Shown: positions 31,405-40,065, numbered from the stretch's first letter. The stretch: 59,083 nucleotides of DNA from Oscillospiraceae bacterium (GCA_020025655.1 JAHHRR010000006.1:1-59083); one strand, 5' to 3'. Made by a program: numbers and translations. Notes: generated from the sequence alone by a model not told the origin.

Positions 31405-32202
31405 TCAGTTTACAGCCTGTTTGCGTCTTAAAGAAAGACAGTCTGCAATCATAGCAATGAATTCTGAGTTTGTAGGCTTGCCCTTTATGTTTGAAACGGT
31501 ATAGCCAAAGAACTTCTGAAGCGTTTCAATGTCGCCTCTGTCCCATGCAACCTCAATTGCGTGACGAATTGCACGTTCAACCCGGGAGGGAGTGGTGTTG
31601 AATTTCTTTGCGACTTCCGGATATAAAACTTTGGTTACTGCGTTTATCATATCCATATCCTTGATGGTGAGGATTATAGCCTCACGGAGATACTGATATC
31701 CTTTGATATGTGCGGGAACACCTATTTCGTGAATTATATCTGTTACCACAGCTTCAAGGTCTGCATCCTGCTGTGCTGCTTTTGTGGATGCCTGACAGTC
31801 ATAGCCGTCAAATACTGCGGATGGAATGATATCGTTGTTGTAGTGACGAATTCGGTTTAGAAGAGCCGGAATGTCACAAGGCTTCGGCATGAAGTATTCG
31901 ACTCCTAAAGCTGAACATTCGCTTAATATAGCGCTGTTCACAAAGCCTGAGAGAATAATGATTCTGGGCTCTACGCCGGTTTCAGGCAGCCGCTTCATAA
32001 GCTCCAGTCCGTCAAGCTTCGGCAGAACCAGATCCATAAGGAGCAGATCGGGCTTAAGCTCAGAAATCATATTTAGCGCTTCAACTCCATTGGTGGCCGT
32101 TCCTACCACTTCCATACCGTTTTCTCTGGAGATTGTATCGCCCAGTAATTTGCAGAAATCTTGATTTGCGTCAGCGATAAGTACTTGAATTTTAGTTTCC
32201 AT
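31405..32202 (-). CDS. spo0A: Sporulation master regulator Spo0A
   Basis: Response regulator whose phosphorylated form binds 0A boxes and starts sporulation. Residues 1-125 form the receiver: phosphoacceptor Asp57 in LLLMDLVLP, acidic Asp11, Lys in FMPKPCD. Residues 150-265 are the Spo0A DNA-binding domain (VERAIRHAIEVAWDRG, LQKFFGYTV, TNSEFIAMIAD). I start at METK because GGGAGGA lies inside the longer frame eight bases ahead. spoIVB, which usually precedes it, is not here. The upstream region holds five 0A boxes or near-boxes, indicating autoregulation. Confidence 0.97.
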   Translation of the reverse strand: METKIQVLIADANQDFCKLLGDTISRENGMEVVGTATNGVEALNMISELKPDLLLMDLVLPKLDGLELMKRLPETGVEPRIIILSGFVNSAILSECSALGVEYFMPKPCDIPALLNRIRHYNNDIIPSAVFDGYDCQASTKAAQQDADLEAVVTDIIHEIGVPAHIKGYQYLREAIILTIKDMDMINAVTKVLYPEVAKKFNTTPSRVERAIRHAIEVAWDRGDIETLQKFFGYTVSNIKGKPTNSEFIAMIADCLSLRRKQAVN

Positions 32203-32315
32203 AATTTTTCCTCCCATTTATGCAATGTACGGATCAATCCTGTACTATTAAAGCAGATTCACCGTTGTGTCGCATTAAATTTACCATAGTTGACACATTT
32301 ACAACAACAGAAAAC

Positions 32316-32322
32316 TGTCGAA
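32316..32322 (+). promoter_or_regulatory. 0A box (TGTCGAA), downstream of the spo0A promoter
   Basis: Exact match to the Spo0A box TGTCGAA. It lies about 20 bases inside the predicted spo0A transcript, a position suited to repression. Confidence 0.7.
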
Positions 32323-32343
32323 GTACGCAGACATCTTGTTGAC

Positions 32344-32372
32344 ATAATACAGTATTATTCAATTATTTGCAA
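32344..32372 (-). promoter_or_regulatory. Promoter of spo0A
   Basis: Minus-strand TTGCAA (32367-32372) and TATTAT (32344-32349), 17 bases apart. An exact 0A box (32378-32384) ends six bases upstream of the -35, a usual activator position. Confidence 0.7.
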
Positions 32373-32377
32373 TGTTA

Positions 32378-32384
32378 TTCGACA
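32378..32384 (-). promoter_or_regulatory. 0A box just upstream of the spo0A -35
   Basis: TTCGACA on the plus strand, an exact TGTCGAA on the strand of spo0A, six bases from the -35 element. Confidence 0.75.
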
Positions 32385-32404
32385 GATTTTTACAGAATAT
32401 TTAA

Positions 32405-32429
32405 GTCGACAGTGTCGAACCTTGTCGAA
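32405..32429 (+). promoter_or_regulatory. Cluster of three 0A boxes
   Basis: GTCGACA (one mismatch, 32405-32411), TGTCGAA (32413-32419) and TGTCGAA (32423-32429) stand close together, the last two ten bases apart, one helical turn. Such spacing favours cooperative Spo0A dimer binding. The cluster lies between the divergent promoters and could serve both. Confidence 0.8.
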
Positions 32430-32581
32430 TAGATTTGGAAAAATATTATGTATCTTAAATAAATTTTCAAGGATTTAAATTGAGACTGTGATATAATGAC
32501 AAAATTTCGCCATATGTAATTGAAAGAAATAAGGGCCTATGATAGAATAAAACCAATTTTTGCGAGCTTGTGAGGAAGTAT

Positions 32582-33610
32582 ATGAAAAAAAGCCTTTTTA
32601 ATATATTGTGTATAGTATTATGCGGAATTTTGCTTGCCGGATGCGGAGCAGTTCAGGGCAAACGACCGGAAAAGGTAAACATAAGAAAAGTTGTAAACAT
32701 TGAGCTTGATCCTTTAAGTGATGAGCAAAGCAGAGAAATGATGAATTTTATGTCGGAGTCAAGAGCCTGCACCGCAGAAAACAGACTTTATACTGCGGAT
32801 TTCGATGAGAATTATCAGCCCTGTCTTGCTTCTTATGAGATTAACGGAAAGATGCTTTCCGATTTCAGAATACTTGTCGAAAACTGTATGCCTGAATTTA
32901 TGACTGAATATGACGGCAGCATATACTATTTAAATACAGCAAACGGCAGGAGCGTTGAGAAGCTCAGCCCTGACGGCAGCAGGGAAGTGCTGAATTCAGG
33001 CCCCTGCGATTTCCTGCGTGTGACAGATGGCTCTCTGTACTATTGCGACAGCCGGCAGCGCTTATGCAAAAGCGGTCTTGACGGTACGGGAGAACAGATT
33101 GTAATGCCGGAGGCCTGCTTTTATCCATATGTTTTGGGAGATAAGCTCTTATACCAGAAGGCGAGAAACGAACATCTTTATTTATATGATTTTGCAGACG
33201 GCAGCGACATGGAAATTACTGATATTCCTGCCTATGCACCTGTGATTATAAGAGACAGACTGTATTGCACTCTGACTGACGGCATATACAGTGCCGATCT
33301 TGAGGGAATGTCACCTGTAAAATACGAGCTTGCGGGCATACAGGGAACTGTGGAGTACGGAATCCGAGATGAGGGCATCACAATTTCGGGCATTATGGAT
33401 TCAAACGGCATTTACAGCTTCAGCTTTGACACTGAAAATGTGAAGGACAGCTTCAAAAAGATTCCCACAGGAGGATATACACTGCGTGAATTTGCCGGTG
33501 CAGACTGCTCGGTATATACGGTGTTTGAACCCTCCGGACGAATCAAAAATTTCCTCTATACTTCCGGTCAGGAGACTGAGCTGAGGTATATAAAGGGCGA
33601 AATCCGTTGA
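32582..33610 (+). CDS. Lipoprotein with DUF5050-like propeller, unknown function
   Basis: The 342-residue protein has a lipoprotein signal with lipobox LAGC (Cys21). The mature part is beta-rich with repeated strands such as GSIYYLN, GSLYYCDS, DKLLYQKA and DRLYCTLTDGIYSAD, in the manner of DUF5050 or other propeller-like surface proteins. I start at ATG 32582 because AGGA lies five bases upstream; a GTG four codons earlier is less likely. It is divergent from spo0A and shares the control region with its 0A boxes, so it may be controlled by sporulation signals. Function unknown. Confidence 0.75.
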   Translation: MKKSLFNILCIVLCGILLAGCGAVQGKRPEKVNIRKVVNIELDPLSDEQSREMMNFMSESRACTAENRLYTADFDENYQPCLASYEINGKMLSDFRILVENCMPEFMTEYDGSIYYLNTANGRSVEKLSPDGSREVLNSGPCDFLRVTDGSLYYCDSRQRLCKSGLDGTGEQIVMPEACFYPYVLGDKLLYQKARNEHLYLYDFADGSDMEITDIPAYAPVIIRDRLYCTLTDGIYSADLEGMSPVKYELAGIQGTVEYGIRDEGITISGIMDSNGIYSFSFDTENVKDSFKKIPTGGYTLREFAGADCSVYTVFEPSGRIKNFLYTSGQETELRYIKGEIR

Positions 33611-33643
33611 AAATACTGTAATTGTAAAATTTCATTTAAGAGC

Positions 33644-33671
33644 TTGACATGAGGAAATTTGATGATATAAT
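33644..33671 (+). promoter_or_regulatory. Promoter of the S-box-metK transcript
   Basis: TTGACA (33644-33649) and TATAAT (33666-33671), 16 bases apart, 20 bases ahead of the riboswitch. Confidence 0.9.
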
Positions 33672-33691
33672 CTTGATAGTAAAACTTCATA

Positions 33692-33783
33692 CCTTATCAA
33701 GAGTGGTGGAGGGAACGGCCCTGTGAAGCCCAGCAACCTACAAAAGCAAGGTGCTAAATCCGGCGGTGAAACGAAAGATGAGG
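33692..33783 (+). promoter_or_regulatory. SAM-I (S-box) riboswitch
   Basis: The conserved core is present: TTATCAAGAGTGGTGGAGGG, GGCCCTGTGAAGCCC, GCAACC, AAGGTGCTAAATCC and a closing GATGAGG that pairs with CCTTATC to form P1 (33692-33698 with 33777-33783). S-adenosylmethionine binding would stabilise P1 and allow the downstream terminator to form, turning metK off. Confidence 0.97.
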
Positions 33784-33803
33784 CTTTCCAAAAGCATACA
33801 CAT

Positions 33804-33836
33804 GACGCTCCGTCGGAAGACGGGGCGCTTATTTTT
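33804..33836 (+). terminator. Terminator of the S-box expression platform
   Basis: Stem GCTCCGTC/GACGGGGC, extended by flanking pairs to nine base pairs, loop GGAA, then TTATTTTTT. It sits 21 bases after the aptamer and ahead of metK, the standard off-switch arrangement. Confidence 0.9.
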
Positions 33837-33863
33837 TGTTAAATATTTAAAGGAGGATATATT

Positions 33864-35045
33864 ATGAGCCATTTTCTTTTTACTTCTGAGTCTGTAACTG
33901 AAGGACATCCCGATAAAATCTGCGATCAGATTTCTGATGCAGTTCTGGACGCAATACTTGAAAACGACCCTATGGGCCGTGTTGCCTGTGAGACTACTGT
34001 TTCCACAGGTCTTATCCATATCATGGGTGAGATAAGCACTAACTGCTATGTGGACATCCCTAAAATTGCCCGTGACGTAGTTCGTGAGATTGGATATGAC
34101 AGAGCCAAATACGGCTTTGACTGCGATACCTGCGGTATCATCACCAATATAGACGAGCAGTCCGGTGATATTGCAATGGGTGTTGATAAGTCTCTTGAAA
34201 ACAAGGCCGATGAGGAGAGCGAGCTCCAGAACGGCGCCGGCGACCAGGGCATGATGTTCGGTTACGCCTGCGACGAAACTCCCGAGCTTATGCCTCTTGC
34301 AATCTCCCTTTCACATAAGCTTGCAAAGAGACTTACTGAGATCAGAAAGAACGAAGTTGTTGATTATCTCCGTCCCGACGGCAAAACTCAGGTCACAGTC
34401 GAGTATGATGAGCAGAGACATCCTGTCAGAGTTGATACCATTGTTATCTCTACCCAGCACGCTCCCGAGGCAGAGCTGGAGCAGATCCGCAGAGATATGA
34501 TCGAGCTTGTTGTAAAGCCTATCGTTCCTGCTGAGCTTCTGGATGAGAACACCAAGTACTTTGTTAACCCCACCGGACGCTTCGTTATAGGCGGCCCCCA
34601 GGGCGACTCCGGTCTTACCGGCAGAAAGATTATTGTTGATACATACGGCGGCAGCGCCCCTCACGGCGGCGGTGCATTCTCCGGAAAGGATCCTACAAAG
34701 GTTGACCGCTCTGCTGCATATGCTGCTCGCTGGGCTGCAAAGAATGTTGTTGCAGCAGGTCTTGCAAAGCGCTGCCAGATCGAGCTTGCATACGCTATCG
34801 GTGTTGCAAAGCCTGTATCCGTACTTGTTGAGACCTTCGGCACCGGCAAGTATTCAGATGACAAGCTGAGCGAAGCAGTTCAGAAGGTATTTGACTTCCG
34901 TCCCTCAGCTATCATTCGTGATCTGGAGCTTCGCAAGCCTATCTACCGCAACCTTGCAGCTTACGGTCACATGGGCCGTGAGGACCTGAATGTCCGCTGG
35001 GAACAGAGAGACAAGGTCGATGCACTTCTTGAGGCTGTAAAATAA
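33864..35045 (+). CDS. metK: S-adenosylmethionine synthetase
   Basis: It makes S-adenosylmethionine from methionine and ATP. The 393-residue protein has the usual length and motifs: GHPDKICDQISDAVLD (14-29), the signature GAGDQGMMFGYACDE (near 120) and GGGAFSGKDPTKVDRSAAY (near 265). A strong AAGGAGG lies eight bases upstream. Feedback by its own product comes from the S-box riboswitch in its leader. It is monocistronic and ends at a strong hairpin. Confidence 0.99.
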   Translation: MSHFLFTSESVTEGHPDKICDQISDAVLDAILENDPMGRVACETTVSTGLIHIMGEISTNCYVDIPKIARDVVREIGYDRAKYGFDCDTCGIITNIDEQSGDIAMGVDKSLENKADEESELQNGAGDQGMMFGYACDETPELMPLAISLSHKLAKRLTEIRKNEVVDYLRPDGKTQVTVEYDEQRHPVRVDTIVISTQHAPEAELEQIRRDMIELVVKPIVPAELLDENTKYFVNPTGRFVIGGPQGDSGLTGRKIIVDTYGGSAPHGGGAFSGKDPTKVDRSAAYAARWAAKNVVAAGLAKRCQIELAYAIGVAKPVSVLVETFGTGKYSDDKLSEAVQKVFDFRPSAIIRDLELRKPIYRNLAAYGHMGREDLNVRWEQRDKVDALLEAVK

Positions 35046-35050
35046 GAATA

Positions 35051-35083
35051 AAAAAATCCGCTGATTTAATCAGCGGATTTTTT
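35051..35083. terminator. Terminator after metK
   Basis: Perfect 15-bp stem AAAAAATCCGCTGAT/ATCAGCGGATTTTTT, loop TTA. It also ends the converging CLC gene. Confidence 0.93.
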
Positions 35084-35087
35084 GCGT

Positions 35088-36344
35088 TTATTCAGGATGA
35101 ACATTTATGTATTCGGCCTGAAGCTTTGAATATGTAATTATCTGCTCGGAGTAAAGGCTTGAGTAGCCTGAGAGCATATATGAGATAAAGCAGGCGGCGG
35201 CAAAGTATGTAAATCCTACTCCGCCGAAAAGCTCAATAGATAGAATGAGAGAGGCGATAGGGCAGTTAACGGCACCGCAGAAAAGTGAAGCCATGCCGAT
35301 TGCTGCTGCAAAGCCCGCAGGAAGCCCCAGAAGCGGTCCCACTGCACAGCCGAGAGCTGCACCTACAAACAACGTGGGAACAACCTCACCGCCTTTAAAG
35401 CCGCAGGCAAGGGTGACAGCGGTAAAGATGACCTTCATTATAAATGCTTCCGGCCTGACCTGACCTTCCTCTACTGCCCGTGCAATTATATTCATTCCGG
35501 CACCGTTATAATCGCCGGAGCGGAAAAGCAGGCTGAGAAGAATTAAAACTGCGCTGCCGGCAAGGATTCTTAAATAGGAGTTGGAGACAAGCTTTTCTGC
35601 AAGCTTATCAGAGTGGTGCAGGATCTGGCAGAAAATAACGCTTGCAACGGCGCATATAAATGCAAGAACCGAGATTTTTACCATACCGCTTAAAGAAAGA
35701 GCCATGGCCTCTACTGCAAAGCGTGTAGGTGCAATGTGAAAAAGTCTTGTTACTCCGAAAGCTACAAGAGCGGCGGTGCTGCATGGCACAAGACCTGAGT
35801 AATGTATAAGACCTACACTGCATACCTCAAGGGCAAAAACAGTTGCGGCAATGGGGGTTCCGAAAAGTGCGGAGAAAACTGCGCTCATACCGCACAAAAC
35901 GGCAAGAGGCTCTTCTTTTTCATGCAGATGCAGAAGCCTTCCTATGTGACAGCCGAGGCCGCCGCCTATTTGCAGTGCTGCACCTTCACGACCGGCAGAG
36001 CCGCCACAGAGATGTGTGAGAGCAGTTGCAGCGAAAATAACAGGGACAAGGAGAATAGGAACATTTTTTCCGAAATGTACAGAGCCGATAACGGCATTTG
36101 TACCCTTGCCCTCAGTCTTTGTAAGCTTATACAGAAAGACTATCAAAAGACCGCACAGCGGCATGGTGAAAAGAAGCCATGGATGCCCGATTCTCAGCTC
36201 CGTAACGTATTCGACAGTCAGATGGAAGGCGGAACCTACAAGTCCGCCCACTATGCCCACAACCAGAGCCACATATATCCATTTAAAAAAAGCCTTTATA
36301 AAAAGCCTGAAGCCTTTAAAATTCGGTTTTATTTCTTCATGCAC
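35088..36344 (-). CDS. CLC-family anion transporter, possibly of the fluoride/sycA-like branch
   Basis: The 418-residue membrane protein has the CLC fold with about a dozen hydrophobic helices and no CBS domains. The gating glutamate is kept in GGSAGREGAALQIGG (about 112-127), but the usual GREGP reads GREGA. The chloride-selective GSGIP segment is replaced by GKGTNAVIG. Changes at these two places mark the non-canonical CLC branch that includes fluoride/proton antiporters and sycA-like proteins. No fluoride riboswitch is seen upstream. Family is sure; the transported ion is open. Confidence 0.88.
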   Translation of the reverse strand: MHEEIKPNFKGFRLFIKAFFKWIYVALVVGIVGGLVGSAFHLTVEYVTELRIGHPWLLFTMPLCGLLIVFLYKLTKTEGKGTNAVIGSVHFGKNVPILLVPVIFAATALTHLCGGSAGREGAALQIGGGLGCHIGRLLHLHEKEEPLAVLCGMSAVFSALFGTPIAATVFALEVCSVGLIHYSGLVPCSTAALVAFGVTRLFHIAPTRFAVEAMALSLSGMVKISVLAFICAVASVIFCQILHHSDKLAEKLVSNSYLRILAGSAVLILLSLLFRSGDYNGAGMNIIARAVEEGQVRPEAFIMKVIFTAVTLACGFKGGEVVPTLFVGAALGCAVGPLLGLPAGFAAAIGMASLFCGAVNCPIASLILSIELFGGVGFTYFAAACFISYMLSGYSSLYSEQIITYSKLQAEYINVHPE

Positions 36345-36434
36345 AAAAAATCAACTCCGAACCGTTTATAAAATTACCTTATAACTATACCATGTTTTCC
36401 GTAAGTCGAAAAGGAATTTACACCAAAAAATGAA

Positions 36435-36465
36435 AAAGCACAAGGAAAATTTAACCTTGTGCTTT
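36435..36465 (-). terminator. Terminator after the M20 gene
   Basis: Stem AAAGCACAAGG/CCTTGTGCTTT with a nine-base loop, T-rich on the minus strand just before the CLC promoter region. Confidence 0.85.
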
Positions 36466-36471
36466 AATATA

Positions 36472-37653
36472 TCATCCGATAATACTCAGGACGTTCTGAA
36501 CCTGAAGTTCAATCCCGACGGGAATACACTGTTCATCCACCTTGAAGTAGCAGCTGTGGAGAAGTCTTGTTTCAGGCTCTTCTGCGGCACAGCCCAGATG
36601 AAAGAAGCAGGCGGGACGTTCAGCGGCAAAATATGCAAAGTCCTCCACACCAAGCGCAGGCTCTTTTTCAAGGATGACATTTTCTGCCCCTAAAACCTGA
36701 GAGGCAGCGGCCTTTACAGTGTCTACCATTTTGTCGTCATTTATAAGAGGAGAATAGCTGGGCTCGATTATAAGCTCTGCTCTGCCGCCCATCATTTCTG
36801 CGGTATGCTCGCAAATGGTCTTAACTCTCTCACGGGCAAAGAGGCGGGTATCGGGATTGAGTGTGCGGATAATACCTGAAAGCTCCACATAATCGGCAAT
36901 CTGGTTGCGCACATTTCCTCCGCTTATAGTGCCGAAGGAGCAGACGGCTGCATCTGTGGGTTTAATGCTGCGGCTCACAAGTGTCTGGACTGCATTTATA
37001 ATCTGGGCGGCAATTAAAATTGCATCTACACCGTCCTGCGGCCTTGCACCGTGACATGAGCGGCCGTGGATTTTAATTGTAATCATATCTGATGCGGCGT
37101 ACATCTGACCGTATTTTATACCGATCTGACCTGCGGGAAGGTCGGGAGATACGTGCAGACCCAGCATACAGTCAACGTGCGGATTTTCAAGACAGCCTGC
37201 TTTTATCATTCTCTCTGCACCGCCGATAGTTTCCTCGGCAGGCTGGAAGAATAGCTTTACATTGCCGTGAAGATTCTGCCTCATGGAGCCGAGCACAGCG
37301 GCGGTACCCCACAGAACAGATGTATGAACATCATGGCCGCAGGCGTGCATTACACCTGCGTGCTGAGATTTATAGGGGAGATCCTCATTCATTTCCTGAA
37401 TAGGAAGGGCGTCTATATCAGCACGAAGCCCGACAGTGGGGCCGTCGAAGCTGCCTTTAATGAAAGCTGAAACACCGGTATCTGCAATGTTTTTTTCGTA
37501 TGGAATATCGAGCTTATCCAGCATAGAGCAGATATACTCCATAGTCTCATGCTCATGCTCTGAAAGCTCAGGGTGCATATGCAGGTGACGGCGCATTTCG
37601 ATTGCCTTTTCACCTATTTTACTGTCAGTAATAAACTGGTGTACAGATTCCAT
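36472..37653 (-). CDS. M20 family amidohydrolase (hippurate hydrolase-like)
   Basis: The 393-residue enzyme removes the acyl group from N-acyl amino acids or cleaves a related amide, using two metal ions. Visible signatures are RADIDALP near 80, the metal-site block MHACGHDVHTS near 105, PAEETIGGAERMI near 140 and the dimerisation-domain segment HGRSCHGARPQDGVDAI near 197. No signal peptide, so it acts in the cytoplasm. It is followed closely on its 5' side by a YfcC-type carrier gene in the same direction (nine bases apart); the pair probably imports and hydrolyses an acylated amino acid or small peptide. Confidence 0.92.
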   Translation of the reverse strand: MESVHQFITDSKIGEKAIEMRRHLHMHPELSEHEHETMEYICSMLDKLDIPYEKNIADTGVSAFIKGSFDGPTVGLRADIDALPIQEMNEDLPYKSQHAGVMHACGHDVHTSVLWGTAAVLGSMRQNLHGNVKLFFQPAEETIGGAERMIKAGCLENPHVDCMLGLHVSPDLPAGQIGIKYGQMYAASDMITIKIHGRSCHGARPQDGVDAILIAAQIINAVQTLVSRSIKPTDAAVCSFGTISGGNVRNQIADYVELSGIIRTLNPDTRLFARERVKTICEHTAEMMGGRAELIIEPSYSPLINDDKMVDTVKAAASQVLGAENVILEKEPALGVEDFAYFAAERPACFFHLGCAAEEPETRLLHSCYFKVDEQCIPVGIELQVQNVLSIIG

Positions 37654-37662
37654 TTTTTCTCC

Positions 37663-39075
37663 TTAAAGACCCATTACAACTGCTATCTGAAGCATAATCA
37701 TCTGAGCAGCTACAAGAATAACGAAGAGCTTTCCGAACCATTTGAGCCAGCGGTCATAGCGGACATCACCCAGACCGCAGACAATAACAATGCTGCAGGT
37801 GGGCCAGAGCAGGTTTGAAAGACCGTCGCCGAACTGATAGGCGAGGCAGGCAACCTGACGGCTGAGTCCGAGAGCATCTGCGAGCGGAGCCATGATAGGC
37901 ATGGTTACAGCAGCCTGACCGGAACCTGATGGGATGAGGAAGTTTATAAGGGTCTGGACAAGCAGCATAAGCTGGGCGGAAAGGAAATCGGGAGCGCCGT
38001 TTAAGAGATTTGACAGGAAGTAGATTACAGTATCCATAATCTTTGCATCCTGCATTATAACAACGATTCCCTTGGCAAGGCCGGTAAGCACACAGCCCCA
38101 GAGAACACCCTTTGCGCCTTCCAGAAGCTCGTCGCAGTATTTATTTACAGACCAGCCGGAAATGATGGCGGCGATAGAAGACATTATGATGAAAAGTCCG
38201 CAGAGCTCTTTATAACCCCAGCTGAGCTTAATAAGACCAACCATGAGGATGATTAAAGTTGCAAGAACGTCCAGAAGGATCAGAGCGTGACGGAAATCAA
38301 ATTTGAACTCGTCAAGCTTGCTGCGGTCAAAGGAATGAACGCAGGGATCACCCAGTACGACGGACTGGGAAGGGTCCTTGCGAATCTTCAGGGCGTACCT
38401 GATGACATAGGTTACAGCAATACCCATAAATAGCACAAAGCAGATTACTCTGAAAGAAAGAGCGGAGTACAGCTTTACGCCTGCAATGGACTGTGCGACA
38501 GTTACGGTGTAGGGGTTGAGAGTTGCAGCCATGAAGCCTACAAATTCACCCAGAGCCACTATTGCAAAGCCGACCATTGCGTCATATCCGAGGGCTATCA
38601 TAAGACCTACAATCAGAGGATAGAAGCCGTAGAACTCGCTGAGCATACCGAAAACAGAGCCGCCGATTCCGAATAAGACCATAAGTACGGGGATTAGAAT
38701 AAGGTCACGCTTGCCGAGCTTCTGCATGACACGGCCGATACCGGCGTGAAAGGCGCCTGTTTTAACCATTACGCCAAAGGTTGCGGCGCAGGTTAAGATT
38801 ACGAAAATAATGTCTGCGGCAGAAACCATGCCGGAATACAGTGAAGCGAACAGACCGAGAAAACCGGTGGGCATCGCTTCTGATTTATCTATACGCTGGT
38901 AAGTACCGGGAACGGCAACATTTCTGACAGTACCGTTTACGTCGATTTTTTCATACTGGAAAGTACCTGAAGGGATTATCCATGAAAGGACAGCCACAGC
39001 TACTATAATACAAAAGACAACAACCCAAGTGTTGAGATGTTCCCGCTTTTTGGGTTTCTTCATTTCAGCATTCAT
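37663..39075 (-). CDS. YfcC family membrane carrier
   Basis: The 470-residue protein has 11-13 membrane helices and the YfcC/AbgT-like arrangement (WIIPSGTFQYE in the first loop, LNPYTVTVAQSIAGV, and GLIKLSWG). The C-terminal part has LIPSGSGQAAVTMPIMAPLAD, a substrate and cation-binding loop seen in this ion-transporter superfamily. Members are annotated as C4-dicarboxylate or amino-acid carriers, with little biochemical proof. I start at MNAEM because AGGAGG lies six bases before; the longer frame from 39153 lacks an RBS. Operon partner of the M20 amidohydrolase. Confidence 0.85.
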   Translation of the reverse strand: MNAEMKKPKKREHLNTWVVVFCIIVAVAVLSWIIPSGTFQYEKIDVNGTVRNVAVPGTYQRIDKSEAMPTGFLGLFASLYSGMVSAADIIFVILTCAATFGVMVKTGAFHAGIGRVMQKLGKRDLILIPVLMVLFGIGGSVFGMLSEFYGFYPLIVGLMIALGYDAMVGFAIVALGEFVGFMAATLNPYTVTVAQSIAGVKLYSALSFRVICFVLFMGIAVTYVIRYALKIRKDPSQSVVLGDPCVHSFDRSKLDEFKFDFRHALILLDVLATLIILMVGLIKLSWGYKELCGLFIIMSSIAAIISGWSVNKYCDELLEGAKGVLWGCVLTGLAKGIVVIMQDAKIMDTVIYFLSNLLNGAPDFLSAQLMLLVQTLINFLIPSGSGQAAVTMPIMAPLADALGLSRQVACLAYQFGDGLSNLLWPTCSIVIVCGLGDVRYDRWLKWFGKLFVILVAAQMIMLQIAVVMGL

Positions 39076-39225
39076 ATTCTGCCTCCTGCACATTGAAATC
39101 GGCCGCAAACTGCGACCATAATATATATGTATTCTATCAGGCACATAATACAATTACAATTGCAATTATTGCGAAAAACATTGCAATTCATGCGGCGGGA
39201 CTGTATTTAAAGCTGGAAAAAAGAA

Positions 39226-39259
39226 AAAACCTTGATTTTCCTAAGAAAATCAAGGTTTT
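39226..39259 (-). terminator. Terminator of the tRNA-Ser gene
   Basis: Perfect 15-bp stem AAAACCTTGATTTTC/GAAAATCAAGGTTTT with four-base loop, then a T run on the minus strand, three bases after the encoded CCA. Confidence 0.92.
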
Positions 39260-39262
39260 GAA

Positions 39263-39354
39263 TGGCGGAGATGGAGAGATTCGAACTCTCGAAGAGCTTT
39301 TGACCCTTACACGATTTCCAAACGTGCGCGCTCGAACAACTACGCTACATCTCC
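39263..39354 (-). tRNA. tRNA-Ser(GGA)
   Basis: The minus strand folds as a class II tRNA: acceptor GGAGATG with CATCTCC, discriminator G and encoded CCA, anticodon loop TTGGAAA (anticodon GGA, serine), a long variable arm (GTCAAAAGCTCTTCGAG region) and T-arm GAGAGTTCGAATCTCTC. The anticodon stem closes with a T-T mismatch at its last pair. It is a single gene with its own terminator. Confidence 0.93.
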
Positions 39355-39460
39355 GTGTTTGTTCGGGTAAATTCAATATGAAATTTACAGCTTGCTCATT
39401 ATATGATGAAAATCGCAGAAAGTCAATAGTAAATTTCGTAAATCTGGAAAAAATTTTTGA

Positions 39461-39490
39461 TGAGTATAAAACATAGGGAAAAACAGATAA
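39461..39490 (+). promoter_or_regulatory. Possible forespore-type promoter of spoVAC
   Basis: TGAGTA (39461-39466) and CAGATAA (39484-39490) resemble sigma-F/G elements with a 17-base gap, about 35 bases before spoVAC. The match is modest; the call relies on the known forespore expression of spoVA genes. Confidence 0.35.
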
Positions 39491-39524
39491 TAAAATCAAA
39501 GCTGTGATTCGGGAGGAATCAACT

Positions 39525-39968
39525 ATGAAGATGAATAAAGATGAGTACAAGGAATATTCAGAGCAGCATATGCCCAAATCACCTGTTTTGAAAAATGCCT
39601 TTAATGCTTTCTGGATAGGGGGGCTTATCTGCTGTCTGGGCCAGCTTATATTCAATGCCTATACTATGCTTGGTGTGTCTGAACAGAATGCTGTTTTGGC
39701 AGAATCTATAAGCCTTATATTTATAGGCGCTCTTTTAACGGGACTGGGAGTATATGATAATATTGCACGGATTGCCGGAGCGGGAACTCTTGTGCCTATA
39801 ACAGGATTTTCAAACTCCATTGCATCTCCGGCGCTTGAATTCAAGGCGGAAGGTTTTATTACCGGTGTAGGCACAAAAATGTTCACAATCGCAGGGCCTG
39901 TAATTGTTTACGGAACTGCTGCCAGCGTTATATACGGCATCATCTACTGGCTTATGACAATGATGTAA
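39525..39968 (+). CDS. spoVAC: Stage V sporulation protein AC
   Basis: SpoVAC is a mechanosensitive membrane channel protein that helps take up and release dipicolinic acid in spores. The 147 residues have four membrane helices (about 25-48, 55-75, 88-105 and 120-145) and the conserved PITGFSNSIASPALEFKAEG block that identifies the family. I start at the second possible codon (MKMNKDEY), since GGGAGG lies inside the longer frame, seven bases ahead. spoVAD and spoVAE, which normally follow in one operon, are absent: the next gene encodes a tiny basic protein. Confidence 0.95.
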   Translation: MKMNKDEYKEYSEQHMPKSPVLKNAFNAFWIGGLICCLGQLIFNAYTMLGVSEQNAVLAESISLIFIGALLTGLGVYDNIARIAGAGTLVPITGFSNSIASPALEFKAEGFITGVGTKMFTIAGPVIVYGTAASVIYGIIYWLMTMM

Positions 39969-40065
39969 AACGGGCGGTTTTCTGTTCCGGCATTGTGCTG
40001 CGCAAAGATAAATCCCGAAATACTCGGGAAAATCTTATAAAATTACAAATTTTCGGAGGAACATT

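Larger units (their letters stand above)
32203..32581. other. Divergent control region between spo0A and a lipoprotein gene
   Basis: About 380 bases without a gene. It holds the spo0A promoter on the minus strand (32344-32372), four exact 0A boxes and one near match (32316-32429), and an extended -10 element (TGATATAAT, ending 32497) for the plus-strand lipoprotein. Confidence 0.8.

Noticed and set aside
36345..36434. Fluoride riboswitch ahead of the CLC gene
   Set aside because: The region before the start codon is short and AT-rich and does not contain the conserved GGNGAUGG-type core.
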